Of a stretch of DNA of 39,668 nt, positions 8,016-16,129 are shown piece by piece. A model generated the notes under the pieces. It was not told the origin of the DNA, ran no database searches, and saw nothing but the letters and a program-made list of their open reading frames with translations. Origin of the DNA: an uncultured Eubacterium sp. (GTDB lineage Bacteria > Bacillota > Clostridia > Lachnospirales > Lachnospiraceae); NCBI GenBank assembly GCA_945910225.1, contig CAMDYG010000023.1:1-39668 (forward strand). Reading direction: 5' to 3'. The position numbers and the translations under genes were made by a program. Each line of letters opens with the position of its first letter. The first letter of the stretch is position 1.

Positions 8016-8170
8016 TTTGTAAGCCAAGTCTCTCCGCAGCTTTGCTGCTCCCGAGCCTTGATAATTCACAACTCCCGGTCTACGACCTTCGTTGTTCATT
8101 ATGGGCATTCGCCATATAAGCCAGAATTTGTGCAAGCACATTCTGGCTTGCATGGCTCATAGCTTACAAA
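8016..8170 (-). repeat. Structured repeat C (divergent A/B/C member)
   Basis: Bounded by the inverted repeat TTTGTAAGC (8016-8024) and GCTTACAAA (8162-8170). Inside, AAGCCAGAAT (8118-8127) pairs perfectly with ATTCTGGCTT (8140-8149) around a loop containing GTGCAAGCAC, echoing the TGCNAGCA loops of A and B. CTCC plus a GGTC/GACC stem plus CGTTGTT (8072-8095) matches the layout of the A/B core with different stem bases. GCAGC-ttt-GCTGC (8036-8048) matches the third small stem. It directly abuts repeat B and the T-box terminator. Confidence 0.7.
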
Positions 8171-8455
8171 AAAGGCTTCCGCCCTTCTTTAAAAGGACGA
8201 AAGCCTGAACTTACGTGTTACCACCTTTATTCATGACAGACTCACATCTGCCACCTCATTAAGTCCACCATCATGGACTTATGCACTATAACGTGTGCTA
8301 CTCCGGCTGCCCCTACTTGCATGTGTACTTTCAGTTCGCCGCTCCGGAATGTATTCAGCTATCCTTACCCTTGCGCCTCTCATCAACCGGCTGCTTTCTG
8401 TAAGATCAGTAATAGCTTACTTGTTTCCATCAACGCTTTGTAATATCAATTGTGT
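8168..8455 (-). promoter_or_regulatory. T-box leader (tRNA-Tyr-sensing riboswitch) of tyrS
   Basis: Uncharged tRNA-Tyr binding to this leader should prevent termination and switch on tyrS. On the minus strand the T-box core AAAGGTGGTAACACG (8214-8228) is followed by a terminator hairpin (AGGCTT to AAGCCT, 8173-8206) with a run of six Ts. Stem I features are visible further upstream (GATGAGAGG, then GCTGAATACATTCCGGAG). The TAC triplet at 8351-8353 is the likely specifier codon for tyrosine, agreeing with the downstream gene. The leader is followed by about 315 nt of repeats C and B before the start codon, which is unusual. Confidence 0.93.
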
Positions 8456-8459
8456 ATTA

Positions 8460-8488
8460 CTTATAACATAATAAAACATTAAAATCAA
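8460..8488 (-). promoter_or_regulatory. Promoter of the tyrS T-box leader
   Basis: Minus-strand -35 TTGATT (8483-8488), 17-bp spacer, -10 TATAAG (8460-8465). It lies about 35 bp after the pyk stop codon. I see no convincing terminator for pyk before it. Confidence 0.6.
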
Positions 8489-8521
8489 GCATCATTCCGA
8501 AACAAATGTATCAAAATAATA

Positions 8522-9949
8522 CTAGATTGTAACAACTCTCATTGTGTTAGTAAGTCCTCTCTTAGATGAAGGATCTGAAGATGTAGCAATACCAGCAGAA
8601 ACAATAACTGTATCTCCCTCTTCAACGTATCCTGCATGCTCAGAAACAACTAATGCATGCTCAATAATCTTATCTGTAGAAGCCTCTGTTGCAGTCTTAA
8701 GAGGTCTTACTCCCCAATAAATCTGCATTTTTCTAAGAACATTATCATATGGAGAGCATCCAATAATCTCAGCTTCCGGCTTTAACTTAGAAGTAAGTCT
8801 TGCTGTAAATCCAGAAATTGTAGGACAGATAATAGCCTTGGCACCAAGGTTATCTGCTGTCTGTACTGCTGCATTACATACTGCACTTGAAATGCTTCTC
8901 TTGCTGTGAAGATTAGAATATTCAACTGAATGTCCCTTTATCTCCTGCTCTGTTCTCTCTGCAATCTTAACCATCATCTTAACAGCCTCTAATGGGTACT
9001 TACCATTAGCTGTCTCACCACTAAGCATAACAACATCTGTTCCATCATAAATAGCATTAGCAACATCAGTAACCTCAGCTCTTGTAGGTCTTGGATTTCT
9101 GATCATAGAATCAAGCATCTGTGTAGCTGTGATAACTGGCTTATACTTAGCATTACACTTCTTAATGATTTCCTTCTGAACATGTGGAACTTCCTCAGCT
9201 GGTATCTCAACACCCATATCTCCACGAGCTACCATGATACCATCAGCAACTCTGATGATTTCATCAATATTAGCAATACCTTCTGCATTCTCAATCTTAG
9301 CAATGACTGGGATATCTGAACCATGTTCCCAGAGAAGGTGCTTGATTTCTTCAATACATGCTGCATTTCTTACAAATGATGCTGCAATAAAATCAAATCC
9401 CTGCTCAACACCAAAAATGATATCTTCCTTATCTTTCTCTGTGATGCCTGGAAGTCTGATGCTTACGTTAGGTACATTAACCCCCTTCTTAGAACCAAGC
9501 TCACCACCATTGATTACTGTACATTCAATTTCTGTACCATCAACCTTATCAACCTTAAGTTCGATAAGACCATCATCAATAAGAATGATATTACCTGTAG
9601 TAACATCTTCTGGAAGTCCTGCATAAGTTACCATGTTAATCTTATCATCTGCTGGAACTTCTCTTGTTGTTAATGTATATTTCTGTCCCTCTACAAGTGT
9701 AACCTTCTTGTCATCCTTAACAGCACCTGTTCTGATTTCAGGTCCCTTAGTATCAAGAAGTGTTGCAATAGGGATATTAAGTTCTTCTCTTACACTCTTA
9801 ATTAAGGCAAATCTTCCTGCCTGTTCCTCATGATCACCATGAGAAAAATTAAATCTTGCAATGTCCATTCCTGCTAACGCAAGGTCTTTAATAAGATTTC
9901 TGTCATTAGTATTAGGACCCATTGTGCAAATAATTTTAGTTTTTTTCAT
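8522..9949 (-). CDS. pyk: Pyruvate kinase
   Basis: Last step of glycolysis: phosphoenolpyruvate plus ADP to pyruvate plus ATP. Hallmarks are MKKTKIICTMGPNTNDRNL at the start, ARFNFSHGDHEE, the LLDTKGPEIRTG substrate segment, the catalytic-lysine region VIAKIENAEGI, the metal and substrate segment MVARGDMGVEIPAEEVP and the C-terminal allosteric-type domain. At 475 residues it is the form without the extra PEP-utiliser domain found in some Firmicutes. A TTG 12 nt upstream is in frame, but it overlaps the SD GGAGGAAAC that serves the ATG at 9949, so I use the ATG. Confidence 0.97.
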   Translation of the reverse strand: MKKTKIICTMGPNTNDRNLIKDLALAGMDIARFNFSHGDHEEQAGRFALIKSVREELNIPIATLLDTKGPEIRTGAVKDDKKVTLVEGQKYTLTTREVPADDKINMVTYAGLPEDVTTGNIILIDDGLIELKVDKVDGTEIECTVINGGELGSKKGVNVPNVSIRLPGITEKDKEDIIFGVEQGFDFIAASFVRNAACIEEIKHLLWEHGSDIPVIAKIENAEGIANIDEIIRVADGIMVARGDMGVEIPAEEVPHVQKEIIKKCNAKYKPVITATQMLDSMIRNPRPTRAEVTDVANAIYDGTDVVMLSGETANGKYPLEAVKMMVKIAERTEQEIKGHSVEYSNLHSKRSISSAVCNAAVQTADNLGAKAIICPTISGFTARLTSKLKPEAEIIGCSPYDNVLRKMQIYWGVRPLKTATEASTDKIIEHALVVSEHAGYVEEGDTVIVSAGIATSSDPSSKRGLTNTMRVVTI

Positions 9950-9995
9950 TGTTTCCTCCAAAATAATTAAATCTTTTCAAACACATACCTTCAAT

Positions 9996-10023
9996 ATAAT
10001 AACACATTTGTATTTCAAATCAA
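9996..10023 (-). promoter_or_regulatory. Probable pyk promoter
   Basis: Minus-strand -35 TTGATT (10018-10023), 16-bp spacer, -10 TATTAT (9996-10001), about 45 bp upstream of the start codon. Confidence 0.5.
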
Positions 10024-10071
10024 CTAAGTTTTTTATTTAACAAGCTTTTGGGGGGTTGGAAGTATACACTG

Positions 10072-10265
10072 CGATATTTAGATGTATCATATGCTGTCAG
10101 ATTTTTTCGTCTGGTGCTAGTAAAAGCCGTCATCCGCTTCGCTTTTTTGTTCAAAAAATCAACGCGCTCCGCTTGAACGCGATTTTTTGAACTGCGCTAT
10201 GCAGATGACGGCTTTAACTATCACACGACTCAAAAAATTCCAGCATATGACACATCTATATATCT
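10072..10265. repeat. 194-bp near-continuous palindrome (element D)
   Basis: Three nested inverted repeats lie on one axis. Outer: 10079-10096 with 10241-10258 (17 of 18), with weaker pairing outside. Middle: 10114-10134 with 10204-10224 (19 of 21; the innermost 12 bp AAAGCCGTCATC are perfect). Inner: GTTCAAAAAATC (10149-10160) with GATTTTTTGAAC (10181-10192), perfect. It holds no convincing ORF and lies between the derlin-like gene and the pyk promoter. GC-rich patches near the tip (CGCTTCGC, CGCGCTCCGC) contrast with AT-rich surroundings. The rest of 9950-10309 shows only the pyk promoter. Confidence 0.85.
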
Positions 10266-10308
10266 CCGCCTACACTTCAATTGCCCTGATAGTGGTAGAA
10301 AAGCTGAT

Positions 10309-11319
10309 TTATTTTTTATCACCAGTTACATGGATGTGGGTATATAAGTGGTCGGAACAGTATTCGTAGTTGCCGGCGCATTTTGAGCAGAATCTGAATG
10401 TGAGGTTTTCGTCGTCAAGTTCTGTCCTTCCGCATACTGCACATCTGTGCTTTGGCACGCCCCGCTTTGCGTGTTGTGCCTGACTTTCCTGTGTTCTACT
10501 GCCTTCTGACGCATAACCATATGTGCCTGCCTGTGTGCTGTTATTCTGCTTCCAGTAGTCTCTTCTTGCATTCTGTTGTGCTTTCTTTGCTGTTCTCATT
10601 GCCTTTTCATAATTTCTTTGTGTACTGCTTCTTGCCGGACCTTTCTTGTACAGGAAGAAGAATATTATAAAATTCAGCATTGAAATCAGTGCTGCCGTTG
10701 CATTGGCATAGCACATCACACCTGTAGGTGCTAAGAACCCTGCAAGATAGAGGCTGTACCATACTTTGATTGGCAGGAAAGGTGAAAGATATCCAAACAC
10801 AATAGTAATTCCAAATATCACCGCATCAAATATTGCCATCCATTTTATTTTAATTGGAATAAAGAAGAATAATAAAACTTCCATATCCGGCTGCTCCATA
10901 GCAAATGCCATAAATAAAGCGAGATTGATGTAATTAGTACTTAACTTAAAGCTCAGTCCCCATATAAGATAAATAAGCAATGAAGCAATTATATTAAGAA
11001 TTACTCCGGTAAAGAAATACACATTAAACTTAAATGAACCCCATATCTTTTCCAGCACTGTTCCGATTAGATAGTAAAAATACAATACAAATATCACAAA
11101 AAATATGTTATCAGAAGGCGGCTGAATAATGAAAGTCACCAGTCTCCATATCTGCCCTTTAAAAATCATGGCAAAGTCCAATGAAAAATACGCATCATAT
11201 AATCCATTGAAAAACATATTCATTACAAATCCAATTGCATACAGAATAATAATATAAAACATAAGATTCTTAATTGCATACTTAGAAAATTTTTTCTCAA
11301 ATTTAGCAAACCAATTCAT
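10309..11319 (-). CDS. Rhomboid-like (derlin-like) pseudoprotease with C-terminal zinc ribbon
   Basis: The 336-residue membrane protein has about six hydrophobic segments in residues 18-225 and a soluble tail. After the first loop it has GQIWRLVTFI (WR at 58-59), the WR motif of rhomboids and derlins, then a VLYFYYLIGTVLEKIWG helix resembling the derlin layout. The serine protease motif GxSG and the partner histidine are absent where expected (INLALFMAFAMEQPD instead), so proteolysis is unlikely. From about 292 a zinc-ribbon-like block follows: CAVC, FCSKC, YEYC, and histidines in DHLYTHIHV. It has its own promoter. Bacterial homologues tend to be labelled rhomboid protease; dislocase or chaperone activity would be inference. 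Confidence 0.75.
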   Translation of the reverse strand: MNWFAKFEKKFSKYAIKNLMFYIIILYAIGFVMNMFFNGLYDAYFSLDFAMIFKGQIWRLVTFIIQPPSDNIFFVIFVLYFYYLIGTVLEKIWGSFKFNVYFFTGVILNIIASLLIYLIWGLSFKLSTNYINLALFMAFAMEQPDMEVLLFFFIPIKIKWMAIFDAVIFGITIVFGYLSPFLPIKVWYSLYLAGFLAPTGVMCYANATAALISMLNFIIFFFLYKKGPARSSTQRNYEKAMRTAKKAQQNARRDYWKQNNSTQAGTYGYASEGSRTQESQAQHAKRGVPKHRCAVCGRTELDDENLTFRFCSKCAGNYEYCSDHLYTHIHVTGDKK

Positions 11320-11381
11320 AAATTATTCCTTTCAGTCTTACATATGTTAAAGACTTATAATTTCATAAATACTTATCAAAA

Positions 11382-11411
11382 ATTATAATAAACACCATCA
11401 TCACATGTCAA
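11382..11411 (-). promoter_or_regulatory. Promoter of the derlin-like gene
   Basis: Minus-strand consensus -35 TTGACA (11406-11411), 18-bp spacer, -10 TATAAT (11382-11387), about 60 bp upstream of the start codon. It diverges from the promoter at 11493. Confidence 0.7.
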
Positions 11412-11492
11412 TTAAAGTTACTATCAACTTCTTAAATTTTAATAAAATTACACGCTTTAAAAATAAAAGCAATTTATTATTTCCTATTAATA

Positions 11493-11634
11493 TTGAAATT
11501 TATTCCTTTTTACTCTATAATGCATAAGTTGCATAGAAAATGACATATTCTGCGCTTTTTCGCTAAAGTCATTATGCAACGGGTAACTTTTGTATATTTA
11601 TATTTAAGGAGGACAGCTGCAGCTGTATTAGGTT
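11493..11634 (+). promoter_or_regulatory. Promoter and structured 5' leader of the activase fusion gene
   Basis: -35 TTGAAA (11493-11498), 17-bp spacer, -10 TATAAT (11516-11521). The predicted start, about 11528, is the first base of a 53-nt hairpin: GTTGCAT (11528-11534) pairs with ATGCAAC (11574-11580), and AATGAC (11539-11544) pairs with GTCATT (11568-11573). The SD AAGGAGG (11606-11612) is 22 nt from the ATG, too far for normal use. The gap contains a 14-bp perfect palindrome, ACAGCTGCAGCTGT (11613-11626), which as a hairpin would cut the effective spacing to 8 nt. Confidence 0.75.
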
Positions 11635-14600
11635 ATGAAGAAATTCAAATTAGGTATTGATATTGGATCAACAACTGTAAAAATCGCTGTTTTAGATGAT
11701 AATAATAATATTTTATTTTCAGATTATGAAAGACATTTTGCGAATATCCAGGAAACACTCCAGTCACTTCTTGAAAAAGCAGTGGCAGAACTTGGTGAAT
11801 TTGAAGTATACCCTGTTATCACAGGTTCAGGTGGACTTACTCTTGCCAAGCATTTAGAAGTTCCATTCACACAGGAGGTAGTAGCTGTGTCTACAGCCCT
11901 TCAGGATTATGCCCCACAGTGTGATGTTGCAATCGAACTTGGTGGTGAAGATGCCAAGATTATCTATTTTACTAATGGTATTGACCAGAGAATGAACGGA
12001 ATATGTGCAGGTGGTACAGGTTCTTTCATTGACCAGATGGCAACTCTGTTACAGACAGATGCAATGGGACTTAATGAATATGCCAAGAATTACAAGTCTA
12101 TATACCCTATTGCAGCAAGATGTGGTGTATTTGCCAAAACTGATATCCAGCCACTTATCAATGAAGGTGCAACTAAGGAAGATCTTTCTGCATCTATATT
12201 CCAGGCTGTTGTTAACCAGACAATCAGCGGTCTTGCCTGCGGTAAACCAATCCGCGGTAATGTTGCATTCTTAGGAGGTCCTCTTCATTTCTTATCAGAA
12301 TTAAGACAGGCATTTATCCGCACATTAAGCTTAGGACCAGATGAAATCATCGCTCCTGACCACTCTCACTTATTCGCTGCTGTAGGTTCAGCAATGAATT
12401 ACAGCGAAGATGTATGTGTTCCTGTAGAAGACATTATCGCAAGACTTAAAGGAAAGATTAAGCTTGAATTTGAAGTTGAACGTATGGAACCACTTTTTGA
12501 GAACCAGTTTGCATATGACGAATTCACAAAACGCCACAGTTCACACCATGTTAAGACTGCTGATATTGCATCTTACAAGGGTAACTGCTATCTCGGAATT
12601 GACGCAGGTTCAACAACAACCAAAGTTGCTTTAGTTGATGAAGATGGTAATCTTCTTTACTCATTCTATTCAAGCAATAATGGTTCACCACTTGCCACAA
12701 CAATTAAAGCTATTAAAGAAATATATACCCTGCTTCCACCTGAAGCTAAGATTGTACAGTCATGTTCAACAGGTTACGGCGAAGCACTTATCAAGTCTGC
12801 CCTCATGTTAGATGAAGGTGAAGTTGAGACAGTGTCACATTTCTACGCTGCTGCTTTCTTTGACCCGGATGTAGACTGCATCATCGATATCGGTGGTCAG
12901 GATATGAAATGCATCAAGATTAAAAACCAGACTGTAGATTCCGTACAGCTTAATGAAGCTTGTTCATCTGGATGTGGTTCATTCATTGAAACATTTGCAA
13001 AATCCCTCAACTTTACAGTTCAGGACTTTGCCAAGGCCGCTTTATTTGCAAGCCATCCTATTGACCTTGGAACCCGATGTACAGTATTCATGAATTCAAA
13101 GGTTAAGCAGGCGCAGAAGGAAGGCGCTGAAGTTGCAGATATCTCTGCAGGACTTGCTTATTCTGTTATTAAAAATGCTTTATACAAGGTTATCAAGATT
13201 TCTGACCCTGATGATTTAGGTAAACATATCGTTGTTCAGGGTGGTACATTCTACAATGATGCTGTACTTAGAAGTTTTGAAAAAATCACAGGCGTTCAAG
13301 CAATCAGACCTGATATTGCTGGTATCATGGGAGCTTTCGGTGCTGCACTTATTGCAAGAGAAAGATATGATGGCATATCTGAGTCCTCTATGCTTTCTAT
13401 TGATAAGATCAACTCTCTTACATATGAGACAAAGCTTACAAGATGTAAAGGATGTACTAACAGCTGTCATCTTACAATCAATAAATTCTCTGGTGGCAGA
13501 CAGTTTATTACAGGTAACAGATGTGAGCGTGGACTTGGTAAAGAAAAGAATAAAGAAAAACTCCCTAACCTTTTTGATTATAAGTTCCACAGACTCTTTG
13601 ATTACGAGCCTCTTTCAGAAGAAAAAGCAACAAGAGGTACTGTAGGTATTCCAAGAGTCCTTAACATGTATGAAAACTATCCATTCTGGTATACATTTTT
13701 CACAAAACTCGGATACAGAGTTGTACTCTCACCTCAGTCAAGCCACAAGCTTTACGAATTAGGTATTGAATCAATTCCATCTGAGTCAGAGTGTTATCCT
13801 GCAAAGCTTGCACATGGTCATATCATGTGGCTTATTAAGCAGGGTGTTAAATTTATCTTCTACCCATGTGTACCTTACGAGCATAATGAATATGAAGGCA
13901 CTAATAACCATTACAACTGCCCTATCGTTACTTCTTATGCTGAAAATATTAAGAATAATGTAGAAGAACTTAAATCAGAGAATATAGATTTCAGAAATCC
14001 ATTTATGTCATTTGAGAATGAAGAAAAACTTGTAAAGAGACTTGTTGAAGAGTTCTCATATATATCTTCTTCTGAAGTCAAGTCAGCAGTCCATGACGCA
14101 TGGAATGAAATGATGGCTTGCAGAAATGATGTGAGAAAGAAGGGTGAAGAGGTAATCCAATACCTTAATGAAACTGGAAAGCGCGGTATCGTACTTGCAG
14201 GCCGACCTTACCATATTGACCCTGAAGTAAACCACGGTATTCCTGAGCTTATTAATTCATACGGACTTGCTGTACTTACAGAAGACAGTGTTGCACATTT
14301 GGGAACAGTAGAAAGACCTCTTATTATCCTCGACCAGTGGATGTACCATTCAAGACTTTATGCTGCAGCTAACTATGTGAAGACAGTAGATAATCTTGAC
14401 CTTATCCAGCTTAACTCATTTGGATGCGGTCTTGATGCTGTTACTACTGATGCTGTCAACGATATACTTACCAAGTCAGGAAAGATATATACAGTACTTA
14501 AGATTGATGAGGTTAATAACCTTGGTGCTGCAAGAATCAGAGTACGTTCTCTTATCGCAGCATTACGAGTCCGTGAGCAGAAAAATTACCAGAGAAAAAT

Positions 14601-15882
14601 TCAGTCATCTGCCTACCACAGAGTACAGTTTACTGAGGATATGAGAAAGAATTACACAATTCTCTGCCCTCAGATGTCGCCAATACATTTTGACATATTA
14701 GGTCCTGCTCTTAATTCATGTGGCTACAATATTGAAGTTCTTGAGAACGACAACAAGTCATCAGTAGACGTAGGTCTTAAATATGTTAATAACGACGCAT
14801 GTTACCCTTCACTTATGGTAGTCGGACAGATTATGAATGCGCTTCTGTCTGGTAAATACGACCTTTCAAGAACTGCAGTCATTATGTCACAGACAGGTGG
14901 TGGATGCCGTGCTTCCAACTATATCGGATTCATCAGAAGAGCTCTTATAAAGGCCGGTATTCCAGATGTTCCTGTAATCTCACTGAGTGCACAGGGACTT
15001 GAGTCTAATCCAGGCTTCAGCTATGACATACCAATGCTTAAGAAGGCTATGATGGCTGTTGAATATGGTGATATCTTCATGAATGTTGTATATCGTACAA
15101 GACCTTATGAAGCAGTTCCAGGTTCAGTTAATGAACTCCATGAAAAATGGAAGAAAGTCTGCATTGAGCAGCTTACTAAGGATAAGGTTCATATGAAAGA
15201 ATTCAATAAGAACCTCCGTGCTATTGTTAAGGATTTTGATAATATTCCGCTTAAGGATATCAAAAAGCCTAGAGTTGGTGTTGTTGGAGAGATTCTTGTT
15301 AAGTTCATGCCTGCTGCTAATAACCATATTATAGAATTACTTGAATCAGAAGGTGCTGAGGCTGTCATGCCCGACCTTATGGGATTCCTGCTCTACTGCA
15401 TGCAGAATTCAACATATAAGCATGAGTTATTAAAGACACCTAAGAAGGGAGCTATTCTTTCAAGTGCACTTATAAAGATACTTGAAACTTTCAGAAAGGC
15501 TGGAACCAAGGCACTTGCTGAAAGCAAGAGATTCGATGCTCCTTCTAAAATTAGTGAAACAGCTAATTACGCTAAGGACTTCGTATCACTTGGTAACCAG
15601 ACTGGTGAGGGTTGGCTTCTTACTGGCGAAATGATTGAACTTATCCATCATGGTGTAGGCAATATCGTATGCTGTCAGCCATTTGCTTGTCTGCCTAACC
15701 ATATAGTAGGTAAAGGCGTTATCAAAGAGCTTCGTGCCGCATATCCTGAAGCTAACATAATTGCTGTAGATTATGATCCTGGTGCATCTGAAGTAAACCA
15801 GTTAAACAGAATCAAGCTTATGCTTTCAACAGCCAATAAGAACCTTGCTAAAGAAGAAAAAGAATCTAAAAAAGATGCTTAA
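11635..15882 (+). CDS. Fused 2-hydroxyacyl-CoA dehydratase activase-related protein (double ATPase plus dehydratase-like domains)
   Basis: A 1415-residue fusion. ATPase 1 (about 1-270): [15 protein letters not shown], then cysteines in [11 protein letters not shown] (about 123) and RCGVF (about 162), which in HgdC-type activators ligate a [4Fe-4S] cluster. ATPase 2 (about 315-580): [31 protein letters not shown]. Then a DUF2229-type segment (from about 670; [20 protein letters not shown]) and an HgdB-like region (about 1010 onward; [36 protein letters not shown]). Such activases couple ATP hydrolysis to low-potential electron transfer. The substrate of the fused type is not known to me; a link to double-cubane proteins is conjecture. 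The ATG is the first possible start, after an in-frame stop. Confidence 0.88.
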   Translation: MKKFKLGIDIGSTTVKIAVLDDNNNILFSDYERHFANIQETLQSLLEKAVAELGEFEVYPVITGSGGLTLAKHLEVPFTQEVVAVSTALQDYAPQCDVAIELGGEDAKIIYFTNGIDQRMNGICAGGTGSFIDQMATLLQTDAMGLNEYAKNYKSIYPIAARCGVFAKTDIQPLINEGATKEDLSASIFQAVVNQTISGLACGKPIRGNVAFLGGPLHFLSELRQAFIRTLSLGPDEIIAPDHSHLFAAVGSAMNYSEDVCVPVEDIIARLKGKIKLEFEVERMEPLFENQFAYDEFTKRHSSHHVKTADIASYKGNCYLGIDAGSTTTKVALVDEDGNLLYSFYSSNNGSPLATTIKAIKEIYTLLPPEAKIVQSCSTGYGEALIKSALMLDEGEVETVSHFYAAAFFDPDVDCIIDIGGQDMKCIKIKNQTVDSVQLNEACSSGCGSFIETFAKSLNFTVQDFAKAALFASHPIDLGTRCTVFMNSKVKQAQKEGAEVADISAGLAYSVIKNALYKVIKISDPDDLGKHIVVQGGTFYNDAVLRSFEKITGVQAIRPDIAGIMGAFGAALIARERYDGISESSMLSIDKINSLTYETKLTRCKGCTNSCHLTINKFSGGRQFITGNRCERGLGKEKNKEKLPNLFDYKFHRLFDYEPLSEEKATRGTVGIPRVLNMYENYPFWYTFFTKLGYRVVLSPQSSHKLYELGIESIPSESECYPAKLAHGHIMWLIKQGVKFIFYPCVPYEHNEYEGTNNHYNCPIVTSYAENIKNNVEELKSENIDFRNPFMSFENEEKLVKRLVEEFSYISSSEVKSAVHDAWNEMMACRNDVRKKGEEVIQYLNETGKRGIVLAGRPYHIDPEVNHGIPELINSYGLAVLTEDSVAHLGTVERPLIILDQWMYHSRLYAAANYVKTVDNLDLIQLNSFGCGLDAVTTDAVNDILTKSGKIYTVLKIDEVNNLGAARIRVRSLIAALRVREQKNYQRKIQSSAYHRVQFTEDMRKNYTILCPQMSPIHFDILGPALNSCGYNIEVLENDNKSSVDVGLKYVNNDACYPSLMVVGQIMNALLSGKYDLSRTAVIMSQTGGGCRASNYIGFIRRALIKAGIPDVPVISLSAQGLESNPGFSYDIPMLKKAMMAVEYGDIFMNVVYRTRPYEAVPGSVNELHEKWKKVCIEQLTKDKVHMKEFNKNLRAIVKDFDNIPLKDIKKPRVGVVGEILVKFMPAANNHIIELLESEGAEAVMPDLMGFLLYCMQNSTYKHELLKTPKKGAILSSALIKILETFRKAGTKALAESKRFDAPSKISETANYAKDFVSLGNQTGEGWLLTGEMIELIHHGVGNIVCCQPFACLPNHIVGKGVIKELRAAYPEANIIAVDYDPGASEVNQLNRIKLMLSTANKNLAKEEKESKKDA

Positions 15883-15886
15883 TAAC

Positions 15887-15915
15887 TTGTACATATTATA
15901 AAACCAATATATAAT
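15887..15915 (+). promoter_or_regulatory. Promoter of the 40-residue membrane microprotein gene
   Basis: -35 TTGTAC (15887-15892), 17-bp spacer, consensus -10 TATAAT (15910-15915). It starts only 4 bp after the previous stop codon. Confidence 0.6.
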
Positions 15916-15950
15916 GGATATAATAAATATGTTCGAAGAGGTGTGTTATT

Positions 15951-16073
15951 ATGAATTTTATGTTATTCATCGGACCAATCGTAGGCGTTGCAGTTGCAAT
16001 TATTGCTGCTGTTGTTATCATATCAGTTGTAGCTGCTGCTGTTGCGCAGAAAGATATTAACGACGAAGATTAA
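15951..16073 (+). CDS. Membrane microprotein (40 residues), unknown function
   Basis: A short frame with all the signals of a real gene: its own promoter, an SD-like GAAGAGGTG 9 nt before the ATG, and a strong terminator 3 bp after the stop. The product starts MNFMLFIGPIVGVAVA, holds a single hydrophobic helix (about 4-32) rich in Val, Ile and Ala, and ends in a charged tail (QKDINDED). I recognise no family. The acidic cytoplasm-type tail and lack of a cleavage site suggest a single-pass anchored peptide. It could be co-transcribed with the activase gene by read-through as well as from its own promoter. Confidence 0.7.
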   Translation: MNFMLFIGPIVGVAVAIIAAVVIISVVAAAVAQKDINDED

Positions 16074-16075
16074 GA

Positions 16076-16114
16076 AAAAGGCTTTAACCAGCAATTCACT
16101 GGTTAAAGCCTTTT
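16076..16114. terminator. Strong bidirectional terminator
   Basis: AAAAGGCTTTAACCAG (16076-16091) pairs perfectly with its complement at 16099-16114 around a 7-nt loop, with T-rich tracts on both sides. It serves the microprotein gene on plus and putP on minus. Confidence 0.92.
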
Positions 16115-16129
16115 TTCTTTTCTGTTATT

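Noticed and set aside
9950-9961. TTG start for pyk four codons upstream
   Set aside because: It overlaps the SD GGAGGAAAC that serves the ATG at 9949.
13216-13590. Antisense and out-of-frame ORFs within the activase gene
   Set aside because: They mirror the strong codon bias of the true frame, lack ribosome sites and show no protein-like domains.
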